Positions 1 through 6,611 of a stretch of DNA of 7,678 bases are shown piece after piece (positions within the stretch are counted from its first letter, which is position 1; every line of letters starts with the position of its first letter). Location of the stretch: NCBI GenBank assembly GCA_015493625.1, contig WGCT01000087.1, positions 1 to 7,678 of the forward strand, given 5' to 3'. The position numbers and the translations under genes were made by a program. The notes under the pieces are model-generated. The model had not been told where the DNA came from. It searched no databases and worked only from the letters and a program-made list of their open reading frames with translations. This stretch comes from Draconibacterium sp. (GTDB taxonomy: Bacteria > Bacteroidota > Bacteroidia > Bacteroidales > Prolixibacteraceae).

Positions 1-1
1 T

Positions 2-961
2 AAAAAGAATCAATACATAGAATATGAGCAAGTAATAGAACGAGGATGTGGTATTGACATTCATAAAATGGTACTTGTAGCCACTATCCGAGGAATCGGG
101 CTTAAGGAAGAGACCCGGACATTTAGCGGATTTACGGAATCAATAGAAGAATTGAGAGATTGGTTAAAAGAAAACCGAATTACCCATATTGCCATGGAAA
201 GCACAGGCGTTTATTGGAAACCTGTGTACAATATTCTTGAATCAGATTTTGAGATTTTATTAGTGAATGCACGTCACATAAAAAATGTGCCAGGTCATAA
301 GACAGATAAAAAAGATAGTAAGTGGATAACCAAATTACTTTTAAGTGGGCTGCTAAAAGGAAGTTTTATTCCACCAAAACCCATCCGAGAACTACGAGAT
401 CTGACACGCTACAAACGAAAAGTAATAGAACAAATCTCATCAGAAAAAAACAGGATACATAAATTATTGGAAGATGCTAATATCAAACTGTCAAGTGTTG
501 TAAGTAACCTAAGTGGAGCAACAGCCACTAAGATTATTGATGCAATGATCGATGGTGAAGAAAATATTGCTGAGTTATTAAAGTTTCGTCATGGGAAAAT
601 GCAGTCTTCGGTAGAAGATTTAGCATCTTCTCTAAAAGGGAATTTGACAGACCATCACCGTTTTATGTTACAAACAGTAAAAGAGTCTGTCAAAAACAAA
701 GAACAAATTATTCAAAAGCTCGATGAGCAGATAGACAAACAATTAAAAGAAAATGAATTGGCACTTGATGCAGAATTGCTGGCTACCATTCCCGGAGTAG
801 GTAAAGATGGCGCAGCTTACATTATAGCAGAAGTAGGGAATAATATGGATCAATTCCCTAGTGAACAACATTTGGCATCTTGGGCAGGTATGTCTCCGGG
901 AAGTAACGAGTCGGCAGGTAAAAAAAAAGCACACGAATCACCCATGGTGATAAATACCTAA
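2..961 (+). CDS. IS110-family transposase, main part (5' partial, frameshifted at 3' end)
   Basis: This encodes the DEDD recombinase of an IS110 element, which cuts and joins DNA with a RuvC-like domain plus a second domain carrying a nucleophilic serine. The frame is open from base 2. The ATG at 68 is not the real start, because the conserved GIDIHK motif with the first catalytic Asp is encoded at 50-67, just upstream. The remaining RuvC-like residues follow: Glu in MESTGVYW (codon 197-199) and the two Asp of TDKKDS (305-307 and 314-316). A charged helical, probably coiled-coil stretch spans about 380-740. The Transposase_20-like domain begins with the helix-hairpin-helix IPGVG (about 788-802) and reaches SNESAGK, whose Ser at 911-913 is the likely nucleophile. 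After the A9 run at 920-928 the frame leaves the family pattern and stops at 959. The conserved continuation is in the -1 frame. Confidence 0.9.
   Translation, partial: KKNQYIEYEQVIERGCGIDIHKMVLVATIRGIGLKEETRTFSGFTESIEELRDWLKENRITHIAMESTGVYWKPVYNILESDFEILLVNARHIKNVPGHKTDKKDSKWITKLLLSGLLKGSFIPPKPIRELRDLTRYKRKVIEQISSEKNRIHKLLEDANIKLSSVVSNLSGATATKIIDAMIDGEENIAELLKFRHGKMQSSVEDLASSLKGNLTDHHRFMLQTVKESVKNKEQIIQKLDEQIDKQLKENELALDAELLATIPGVGKDGAAYIIAEVGNNMDQFPSEQHLASWAGMSPGSNESAGKKKAHESPMVINT
920..928 (+). other. A9 slippery run at the transposase frame change
   Basis: Nine consecutive A bases are read in the zero frame as AAA AAA AAA followed by GCA. The last seven fit the A AAA AAA heptamer used in -1 slippage, and a -1 shift gives AGC and the conserved continuation. 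A run this long also favours RNA polymerase slippage and is a common site of replication or sequencing indels. I see no clear stimulatory pseudoknot or upstream Shine-Dalgarno, so programmed use is only a possibility. Confidence 0.55.
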
Positions 962-1245
962 AAGTATTATTGGTACAATGTGCATGGGCTGCAACGAGAA
1001 CGAAAGGAACATATTTAAGAAGCAAATACGATAGTCTGGTAGGAAGAAGAGGTAAAAAAAGAGCGTTAATAGCAGTAGGACATAAGATCCTTGTCGCCGC
1101 CTATTTTATCCTAAAAGACAAAGTAGCTTATAAAGAACTTGGGGCAGAATATTTACAAGAATTAAAAAAAGGGAAACAAATTAAACGTCATCTGCAACTC
1201 TTAAAAGAACTTGGAGTTGACATAGAAATAAAAGAAGTTGCATAA
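928..1245 (+). CDS. IS110-family transposase, C-terminal part in -1 frame
   Basis: This is the rest of the preceding transposase, not an independent gene. Read from 928 in this frame it gives STRITHGDKYLKVLLVQCAWA, which continues the SAGKKK motif encoded just before the A run and matches the usual end of the Transposase_20 domain. It then runs through RTKGTYL and RRGKKRALIAVGHKILV to a charged tail ending in KEVA. A TTG at 970 could formally start it, but that would cut the conserved domain in half. Joining 2-928 with 928-1245 by a -1 shift restores about 414 residues from the window edge, within the normal range for IS110 transposases. Either the element is a pseudogene, or expression depends on slippage at the A run, or one A is missing from the assembly. 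I cannot tell which from sequence alone. Confidence 0.85.
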   Translation, partial: STRITHGDKYLKVLLVQCAWAATRTKGTYLRSKYDSLVGRRGKKRALIAVGHKILVAAYFILKDKVAYKELGAEYLQELKKGKQIKRHLQLLKELGVDIEIKEVA

Positions 1246-1380
1246 AGGTCGATTTTTACTGGAGGTTGAAATATCCATAATTAGATATGGAAACCCCGTA
1301 GATGAAACTGACTTCAAACGCTAAGTACACAGGACTATTGCCATAGAGCATGAACATGAAAATTTAATCTCTTAGCGTTG
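1246..1380 (+). other. Structured noncoding tail of the IS (possible bridge-RNA region)
   Basis: This stretch follows the transposase stop and holds no reading frame. It can form a small hairpin tCCATA(1274-1279)-attaga-TATGGa(1286-1291). It can also form a 9-bp stem AACGCTAAG (1317-1325) with CTTAGCGTT (1371-1379), whose 45-nt loop contains a weak CTAT/ATAG hairpin at 1335-1346. In IS110-family elements a noncoding end encodes the bridge RNA that pairs with donor and target DNA. In the IS1111 branch this lies downstream of the transposase. Assigning that role here is inference from position and foldability only. The other noncoding end is outside the window. Confidence 0.35.
1317..1379. repeat. 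9-bp inverted repeat AACGCTAAG / CTTAGCGTT
   Basis: The arms at 1317-1325 and 1371-1379 are perfectly complementary and 45 bases apart. No T tract follows on the + strand, since the next bases are GTCAACTTAC, so it does not look like an intrinsic terminator. It more likely belongs to the IS right end, as an RNA stem or a recombinase-recognised repeat. Confidence 0.6.
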
Positions 1381-1434
1381 TCAACTTACTTTAAAAAAAA
1401 GAAAAAGATATGAATACCAAAAAAATATAAACAC

Positions 1435-2379
1435 ATGAAAAAATTATCGCTTGTAATTTGTGTGTGGAACGAAGAGTTGAACATTAAACCTTTGTCGGAA
1501 CAAATAAAAACAGCACTGTCTGATATTGATTATGAGGCTATTTTTGTTGACGATGGTTCGACCGACAATACCCGTAAAGAGATACGGAAAATAAACGACG
1601 ACCGTTTTTTGCTTGTGGAGTTAAAACGAAATTATGGGCAGAGTTCAGCTTTGCAGGCTGGTATCGACCAGGCAGAGGGAGAATTTGTAGTGCTGCTCGA
1701 CGGCGACCTTCAAAACGATCCGGCCGATGTACCAATGATGCTGAAAATGATAGAGGAGGAAGAGTGGGACATGGTTGCAGGTGTACGTGCCAACCGGAAA
1801 GATGGTATGTTTTTACGTAAAGTGCCTTCTAAAATTGCCAATTATATGATTCGTGAGGCCACCGGAATTCATATGAAAGATTTGGGTTGTACATTGAAAA
1901 TATTTACCCGCGACACCATAAAAAGTATTCATATTTACGGCGAGCTGCACCGTTATATTCCGGCACTAATAACACTTGAAGGAGCTACACGTATTACGCA
2001 AGTCGATGTTAATCACAGGGCACGCGAATTTGGCGACTCGAAATACAACTTAAGCCGGACAACCCGCGTTATGAGCGATTTAATTTTAATGGTTTTCTTT
2101 AAAAAATATTTACAACGTCCTATGCATTTCTTCGGAACAATTGGGCTGATTACCTTTGGAATTGGAGTTTTAATTAATATGTATCTGCTTATATTAAAGA
2201 TTATTGGGCACGATATTTGGGGGAAACCACTTTTAATGTTAGGTATATTAATGGTTTTGGGCGGAATACAATTTATTACTACCGGAATTATTGCAGAGTT
2301 GCAAATGCGTACCTATTTCGAATCTCAAAATAAAAAACCTTACCGTGTAAAACGGGTTGTGGTTGCAAAAGAAAATTGA
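1435..2379 (+). CDS. Family 2 glycosyltransferase, membrane-anchored (GtrB/DPM1-like)
   Basis: The protein probably transfers a sugar from a nucleotide sugar to polyprenyl phosphate at the inner face of the cytoplasmic membrane, supplying a lipid-linked sugar for envelope glycan modification. The N-terminal GT-A domain (about 1-220) starts with LVICVWNEE, contains VDDGSTDNT (38-46) for nucleotide binding and the metal-binding DGDLQNDP region (89-96), and carries the H-R-x-R-x-F-G-x-S-K-Y motif (194-204) typical of the DPM1/GtrB/ArnC group. Two hydrophobic helices follow, about 232-257 and 264-288, then a basic tail. At 314 residues it has the normal length for the group. The ATG lies in an A-rich leader without a Shine-Dalgarno. 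The IS end is directly upstream, so its original promoter or operon partners may have been displaced. The sugar and acceptor cannot be read from the sequence. Confidence 0.9.
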   Translation: MKKLSLVICVWNEELNIKPLSEQIKTALSDIDYEAIFVDDGSTDNTRKEIRKINDDRFLLVELKRNYGQSSALQAGIDQAEGEFVVLLDGDLQNDPADVPMMLKMIEEEEWDMVAGVRANRKDGMFLRKVPSKIANYMIREATGIHMKDLGCTLKIFTRDTIKSIHIYGELHRYIPALITLEGATRITQVDVNHRAREFGDSKYNLSRTTRVMSDLILMVFFKKYLQRPMHFFGTIGLITFGIGVLINMYLLILKIIGHDIWGKPLLMLGILMVLGGIQFITTGIIAELQMRTYFESQNKKPYRVKRVVVAKEN

Positions 2380-2440
2380 GTTTTTTTGTGTGTTTTTGTA
2401 ACCTGTTGTTGGTTTATTTTTTAATTTAAAAACAGTTGTT

Positions 2441-3109
2441 ATGTTTAAATCGCTTCTCATTATCGTCATTTTTTCTTTTGCTCTCACTCTTCATCTAAAT
2501 GCACAACCGCGTATTATTTACGGACATGTTTCGGTGTTCGATTCAATTCCAGTAATTGGAGCAAAAATTATTGTTAAAAGTACGAAACATAGTACTGTAA
2601 CCGATTCGTTGGGGAATTTTTGGGTAAAATGCGAAGCTGTAGATAAATTAAAAGCTAAAGTTGACGGTTTCTCTGATAATACCATAAAGGTGTCGGCTGA
2701 CGATAAAGTAATTCATTTTAAAATGAAAATGAAAAGTGGAACAAAGAATTACGAACATGCATTGGAACATGTAAATACCGCGTATATCGACCGATTAAAC
2801 AAAATTGTAAATAATGAGGAGACGGATTTTTCGAACTACAGTACTATTTACGATTTAATTGTTGGGCGACTTGCCGGAGTAAGAATAGAGAACGGCCAAT
2901 TTTTAATGCGAGGAACACGGTCGATAACCGGAAGCAACGCAGCATTAATTGTTCTCGATGGTGTGCCTGTGAGTTATGGGGCACTCTCATCAATTCCTCC
3001 AAGCAATGTTGAAAGTGTTGCAGCATTGGCCGGCACCAAAGCTGCCATATTTGGCTCGGATGGAGCAAACGGTGTAATAGCAATTAAAACCAAGAAGATT
3101 GGGAACTAA
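2441..3109 (+). CDS. Secreted carboxypeptidase-regulatory-like + TonB plug domain protein without a barrel
   Basis: This 222-residue exported protein resembles only the front of a SusC-type outer-membrane receptor. Residues 1-21 are a signal peptide (MFKSLLIIVIFSFALTLHLNA, likely cleaved before QP). About 26-96 look like a CarboxypepD_reg-like beta-sandwich (IIYGHVSVFDSIPVIGAKI, then TDSLGNFWVK). About 133-220 match the receptor plug: DLIVGRLAGVRI, MRGTRSI, ALIVLDGVPV, NVESVAALAGTKAAIFG and GANGVIAIKTKK. A full receptor would continue into about 600-700 residues of beta-barrel. Here a stop follows the plug and no barrel sequence is seen in any frame up to the next gene. It is 61 bp behind the glycosyltransferase and may be co-transcribed with it. 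Its function is unknown. It may be a periplasmic partner or decoy for TonB receptors, or a stable relic. Domain calls are good; the role is open. Confidence 0.85.
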   Translation: MFKSLLIIVIFSFALTLHLNAQPRIIYGHVSVFDSIPVIGAKIIVKSTKHSTVTDSLGNFWVKCEAVDKLKAKVDGFSDNTIKVSADDKVIHFKMKMKSGTKNYEHALEHVNTAYIDRLNKIVNNEETDFSNYSTIYDLIVGRLAGVRIENGQFLMRGTRSITGSNAALIVLDGVPVSYGALSSIPPSNVESVAALAGTKAAIFGSDGANGVIAIKTKKIGN

Positions 3110-3196
3110 AAACGTTCTTACGTTGTATTGCAAATTAAATTGACCGGAAATTGTAAATTCCTTTTAACTTTTCTTTAAATCGCCCCTCAAATTAAG

Positions 3197-3234
3197 TTGT
3201 TTGAAATGAAACAGCATAAAATGCACTATTTTTG
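3197..3234 (+). promoter_or_regulatory. Bacteroidota-type promoter for the phosphofructokinase gene
   Basis: The -7 box TATTTTTG at 3227-3234 matches TAnnTTTG exactly. A TTTG at 3200-3203 lies 23 bases upstream and fits a -33 box, at the long end of the usual spacing. Transcription would begin near 3238-3242, giving a leader of about 35 bases before the ATG at 3274. The box overlaps the upstream in-frame TTG at 3232, which argues against that TTG as the translation start. Confidence 0.55.
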
Positions 3235-3273
3235 GTTCAATATAACAAAAGTGAAAAATTTAAAAACAAAGCA

Positions 3274-4926
3274 ATGAATATTAGTGCATTACAAAAAGAG
3301 AGGGCAAAATATCAGCCAAAACTTCCAAAATCGTTAAAAGGAATAGGGAAACTTGTTGAGGGCGAAAAAACTCAATCGGTTGCCGACCAAGATGAGATTA
3401 AAAAGCTTTTCCCAAATACCTATGGTATGCCGCTTGTCTCTTTCGAAGAGGGAACAGTGGCCGCCAACAGAGCACCGATAAATGTGGGCGTTATATTGTC
3501 GGGCGGACAGGCACCCGGAGGGCACAACGTTATCTCGGGGATTTTTGATGGTATTAAAAATATAAATCCGAAAAGTAGATTGTATGGTTTTTTAGGTGGC
3601 CCTGAAGGATTAATCGAACATAAATATATTGAACTAACTGCCGAAATTATCGACGATTACCGGAATACCGGTGGTTTCGATATTATTGGCTCGGGACGTA
3701 CAAAACTGGAAGAGGAGTGGCAATTCGATAAAGCCCTTGAGATTGCAAAAGACTTAGACCTTACATCGTTGGTAATTATTGGTGGCGACGATTCGAACAC
3801 AAACGCCTGTGTATTAGCAGAATACTATGCCGGTAAAAAATCGGGGATGCAAGTTATTGGTTGCCCGAAAACAATTGATGGTGACCTGAAAAACGAAATG
3901 ATTGAGGCATCGTTTGGTTTCGATACGGCTACAAAAGTGTATTCCGAACTGATTGGTAATATACAGCGCGATTCAAATTCAGCAAAAAAATACTGGCACT
4001 TTATAAAACTGATGGGACGATCGGCTTCGCACATTGGTTTAGAATGTGCTTTAAAAACCCAACCAAATATTACACTTATTTCCGAAGAGGTTGAAAAGAA
4101 AAAGCAAACATTAAGCGATGTTGTTAACTATATGGCCGGTATTATTGCAAAACGTGCCGAAAATGGCGATAGTTTTGGAGTGGCGCTAATTCCTGAAGGT
4201 TTAGTTGAGTTTATTCCTGAAATGAAGAAATTAATTGCTGAATTGAATGACCTTTTAGCCGAGGGAACAAAAACCGAAAGGGAGTTTAAACATTTAAAGA
4301 AAAGCCACCGAATTACTTGGGTTGCCGAAATGATTTCTCCGGAGTCGGCAAAAGTATTGTTGTCGATACCATCGAGAATTGCAAGTCAGTTGATGCTCGA
4401 TCGTGACCCACACGGAAATGTTCAGGTTTCGTTAATTGAAACAGAAAAACTTTTGGGCGAGATGGTAGGTAAAAAATTAGAAGAGATGAAGTCTGAGGGA
4501 AAATACGTAAGTAATTTTGGTATTCAGTACCACTTTTTTGGTTATGAAGGGCGTTGTGCAGCACCATCGAATTTCGATGCCGACTATTGTTATACATTGG
4601 GCTTTGCTGCATCGGCTTTGGTCTCGGAAGGAAAAACAGGTTACATGTCGTCGGTGCGCAATTTAACGGCTCCTGCCGATGAGTGGATTGCCGGAGGTGT
4701 TCCAACAACGATGATGATGAATATGGAAAAACGCCATGGACATATGAAACCCGTTATTCAGAAAGCGTTGGTTGATTTAGAGGGGGCACCATATAAATAC
4801 TTTAAATCGAAAAGAGGAGAGTGGGCATACAATACAAACTTTATATATCCCGGGCCAATTCAATATTTTGGTCCTTCCGACGTTTGCGATGTTACCACCG
4901 AAACATTAAAGTTGGAGCAAGAATAA
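3274..4926 (+). CDS. pfp: Diphosphate-dependent fructose-6-phosphate 1-phosphotransferase (PPi-PFK)
   Basis: This cytosolic enzyme reversibly phosphorylates fructose 6-phosphate to fructose 1,6-bisphosphate with pyrophosphate instead of ATP, serving both glycolysis and gluconeogenesis. From the ATG at 3274 it has 550 residues, the length of the long (plant-like) PFP class. Key motifs are GGQAPGGHN (77-85) for phosphate binding, GGDDSNTN (170-177), where the second Asp replaces the Gly of ATP enzymes and marks PPi use, and CPKTIDGDL (197-205) with the PPi-type Lys and the catalytic Asp. MGRSASHIGLE (247-257) and YEGR (424-427) bind the sugar phosphate. The frame stays open up to a TTG at 3232, but the ATG is preferred because MNISALQKERAKYQPKLP is a typical family start and a promoter overlaps the TTG. 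It appears monocistronic, with a palindromic terminator downstream. Confidence 0.95.
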   Translation: MNISALQKERAKYQPKLPKSLKGIGKLVEGEKTQSVADQDEIKKLFPNTYGMPLVSFEEGTVAANRAPINVGVILSGGQAPGGHNVISGIFDGIKNINPKSRLYGFLGGPEGLIEHKYIELTAEIIDDYRNTGGFDIIGSGRTKLEEEWQFDKALEIAKDLDLTSLVIIGGDDSNTNACVLAEYYAGKKSGMQVIGCPKTIDGDLKNEMIEASFGFDTATKVYSELIGNIQRDSNSAKKYWHFIKLMGRSASHIGLECALKTQPNITLISEEVEKKKQTLSDVVNYMAGIIAKRAENGDSFGVALIPEGLVEFIPEMKKLIAELNDLLAEGTKTEREFKHLKKSHRITWVAEMISPESAKVLLSIPSRIASQLMLDRDPHGNVQVSLIETEKLLGEMVGKKLEEMKSEGKYVSNFGIQYHFFGYEGRCAAPSNFDADYCYTLGFAASALVSEGKTGYMSSVRNLTAPADEWIAGGVPTTMMMNMEKRHGHMKPVIQKALVDLEGAPYKYFKSKRGEWAYNTNFIYPGPIQYFGPSDVCDVTTETLKLEQE

Positions 4927-4996
4927 ATTTACAGACACTCAATTTCTTTTAGTTTTAAGAGATACTTATTGAAGTTATTTAAAATCAAATCTGTGG

Positions 4997-5028
4997 ACAA
5001 TCCCGACATATATATATGTCGGGATTGT
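4997..5028. terminator. Perfect 32-bp palindrome, likely terminator after pfp
   Basis: ACAATCCCGACATATA (4997-5012) is followed directly by its exact reverse complement (5013-5028). The RNA would form a 14-bp hairpin with a TATA tip and a GC-rich middle, followed on the + strand by TTCTTT. It is 70 bases past the pfp stop, so termination of pfp is the simplest role. The U tract is interrupted, so efficiency is uncertain. The symmetry means it also folds on the - strand, though there it is followed by CCACAG. Confidence 0.7.
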
Positions 5029-5152
5029 TTCTTTGAAAAACTGGCTCACTTCATAATTCGGGTTGGTTCAATATTTAGGATCTATTCATTCTATGTTTCG
5101 GATATTTTAAAAGCTCAGCAGACCCTACTTAAACAACAACCCGAAAATTGAA

Positions 5153-5326
5153 TTGACCCGAAAAACTCCTTCGCTGACTATTGGACTTCTGCTGTTTTTT
5201 ACCATAGCTTTGGTTTGCTGCAAAGCTACGTCAATTAAAGGATACAGAAGTTTCGAACAGCCAATTTGTCTATTAGGCCCCAAAAGTGTAAAAGAGAGGA
5301 AGAACGTTTTTTTCAGCAGCCTTTAA
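5153..5326 (+). CDS. Doubtful small lipoprotein-like reading frame
   Basis: A 57-residue frame from a TTG at 5153 begins LTRKTPSLTIGLLLFFTIAL and continues VCCKATSIKGYRSFEQ. It has a charged start, a hydrophobic core and then Cys-Cys, resembling a lipoprotein signal, although Val or Cys at the -1 position is not a canonical lipobox. The frame is open upstream only to 5111, with no ATG and no ribosome binding site. Its TAA (5324-5326) overlaps the stop of the convergent symporter gene (5323-5325). The rest of the peptide matches no family I know. It could be a real small gene, the remnant of a decayed lipoprotein gene, or chance. I consider chance or remnant more likely. Confidence 0.2.
   Translation: MTRKTPSLTIGLLLFFTIALVCCKATSIKGYRSFEQPICLLGPKSVKERKNVFFSSL
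5205..5228. repeat. 8-bp inverted repeat TAGCTTTG / CAAAGCTA
   Basis: The arms at 5205-5212 and 5221-5228 are perfectly complementary around the 8-base loop GTTTGCTG. The repeat lies about 95 bases past the end of the - strand symporter gene. Neither strand shows a T tract directly after the stem, so it is at best a weak terminator or an mRNA 3' stabilising hairpin. Confidence 0.4.
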
Positions 5327-6549
5327 ATTGCAACATTTGTTTTTTCCTTTTCAGAACGTGCAATTGTAACCGCGGCACAGCTGTCGCTCCAAACATTTAC
5401 CGATGTTCGCGTCATATCTAAAAGCAGATCGACGGCAAGAATTAAGCCGATTCCTTCAAGCGGTAATCCGGCAGCCGATAGAATAATAGTAAGCATAACC
5501 AATCCTGCCATGGGTATTCCGGCTGCACCAATCGATGCCAGAAGAGCCGTAACAACAACAAGAATTTGTTGTGAGAATGTAAAATCGACACCATAAACCT
5601 GAGCAATAAAAATAGCTGCAACACATTCGTAAAGGGCTGTTCCATCCATATTTATTGTGGCGCCAAGCGGAAGCGTAAAACTTGTTATCGGGTTCGAAAC
5701 GCCACTTTTATGTTCTACAGCTTCCATTGTTAACGGTAGTGTTGCACTCGACGATGCAGTTGAAAATGCGGTAAGCAAGGGGGTAACCATATTTCGCATA
5801 TGTGCATAAGGCTTTACTTTGGCAACAAAGCGAAGGATAAGTGGAAGTGTGATAAATGCATGAATGCCGAGAGCTAGAAAAACAGTAATCATATAAATGG
5901 CCATGCTGCCTGCCAAATTTGTTAACTGATGGGCATTTTTACTCACTTCGTGGCTAACAATTCCGAAAATACCAAGTGGCGTAAATTTTATAATAAACAT
6001 GGTCATTTTCATCATCACTTCAAAAACGGCTTCGAAAAAGGTGGTGAGTGTCTCTTTGTATTTCCCTTTTACCTGAGTAATAAAAACGCCAAAAATAATA
6101 GCAAAGAAGATAACCGGAAGAATATCGCCTTTTGCCATCGCGTCAAAAATATTTGATGGAACAATTCGCATTAATATATCGTTTACCGAGCTTGTGTTTT
6201 TTGCAATTTCTGTCACATTCTCTGTAAACCCCATCTCAATTCCAACTCCCGGTTTAATAATGTTTACCATTAACAGTCCGGTTAAAATTGCCAATATACT
6301 GGTCGAAATATAATAAATCATTGTTTTTGCTCCCATCCGGCCAAGATTGTTTCCTCCACCCATACTTGTTACTCCCGAAATAATTGAGCTTAGAATTAAC
6401 GGAACAATGACCATCTTTAAGGAAGTTAAAAATATTTCGCCCATCCAGGTAACGTATTTTACGCCCTGTGGAACAAAATATCCAAAAAGTACCGCCAAAA
6501 TTAATGCGATTAATATTTGCCAGTGAAGTTTGATTTTTAAAATTTTCAC
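5323..6549 (-). CDS. Dicarboxylate/amino acid:cation symporter (glutamate/aspartate type)
   Basis: This inner-membrane secondary transporter of the DAACS (SDF) family imports acidic amino acids or C4-dicarboxylates with Na+ or H+. It has 408 residues, normal for the family. The elevator core is intact: serine-rich hairpin 1 STASSSATLP (263-272), the cation-site motif NMDGT in TM7 (300-304), hairpin 2 around SIGAAGIPMAG (339-349), and TM8 with D374, D378, R381, T382, N385 and D389 in the pattern D-x3-D-x2-RT-x2-N-x3-D. The Arg at 381 corresponds to the archaeal GltPh residue that binds the side-chain carboxylate, pointing to Glu/Asp or dicarboxylate rather than neutral substrates. The start is a GTG at 6547-6549 (MKILKIKLHWQ); no ATG lies between it and the upstream in-frame stop. 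It converges with pfp and diverges from the aquaporin. Na+ versus H+ coupling cannot be settled by eye. Confidence 0.93.
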   Translation of the reverse strand: MKILKIKLHWQILIALILAVLFGYFVPQGVKYVTWMGEIFLTSLKMVIVPLILSSIISGVTSMGGGNNLGRMGAKTMIYYISTSILAILTGLLMVNIIKPGVGIEMGFTENVTEIAKNTSSVNDILMRIVPSNIFDAMAKGDILPVIFFAIIFGVFITQVKGKYKETLTTFFEAVFEVMMKMTMFIIKFTPLGIFGIVSHEVSKNAHQLTNLAGSMAIYMITVFLALGIHAFITLPLILRFVAKVKPYAHMRNMVTPLLTAFSTASSSATLPLTMEAVEHKSGVSNPITSFTLPLGATINMDGTALYECVAAIFIAQVYGVDFTFSQQILVVVTALLASIGAAGIPMAGLVMLTIILSAAGLPLEGIGLILAVDLLLDMTRTSVNVWSDSCAAVTIARSEKEKTNVAI

Positions 6550-6580
6550 AATATTGGTTTTAATAAGATTTAACAGATTG

Positions 6581-6611
6581 CTAATTTATCTTTTTTTACA
6601 GAGAAGGCAAA
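6581..6611 (-). promoter_or_regulatory. Bacteroidota-type promoter for the symporter gene
   Basis: Reading the - strand, TTTG (complement of 6608-6611) and TAAATTAG (complement of 6581-6588) are separated by 19 bases. This matches the -33 TTTG / -7 TAnnTTTG arrangement with one mismatch in the -7 box. Transcription would begin near 6576, leaving a leader of about 27 bases before the GTG. The -33 box lies inside the loop of the dyad at 6598-6628. Confidence 0.5.

Larger units (their letters stand above)
1..1380 (+). mobile_element. IS110-family insertion sequence, 3' part (left end outside window)
   Basis: The element contains a DEDD-type transposase split in two frames, followed by a structured noncoding stretch. 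The reading frame is already open at base 2, so the left end lies outside the window. The right boundary is not certain. I place it near 1380, after the inverted repeat AACGCTAAG (1317-1325) / CTTAGCGTT (1371-1379), because beyond it the sequence becomes the A-rich leader of the next gene. IS110 elements usually lack obvious terminal inverted repeats and target duplications, so the end cannot be fixed by eye. The element sits immediately upstream of a glycosyltransferase in the same orientation. The family call is firm; the boundary is a guess. Confidence 0.85.

Noticed and set aside
970..1245. Independent 91-residue gene starting at TTG
   Set aside because: Conserved Transposase_20 sequence continues upstream of the TTG in the same frame, back to the A9 run, so this is the C-terminus of the frameshifted transposase.
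2395..2422. Possible promoter TTTG-N16-TATTTTTT before the plug protein gene
   Set aside because: The spacer is shorter than usual and the -7 box has a mismatch in a T-rich stretch where such matches arise easily; co-transcription with the upstream gene is equally likely.
3111..3124. Hairpin AACGT-tctt-ACGTT just after the plug protein stop
   Set aside because: Only five base pairs and no T tract, so termination is not supported.
4969..5151. 60-residue + strand reading frame after pfp, starting at a TTG
   Set aside because: It runs straight through the 32-bp palindromic terminator, has no ATG or ribosome site, and its translation resembles no family.
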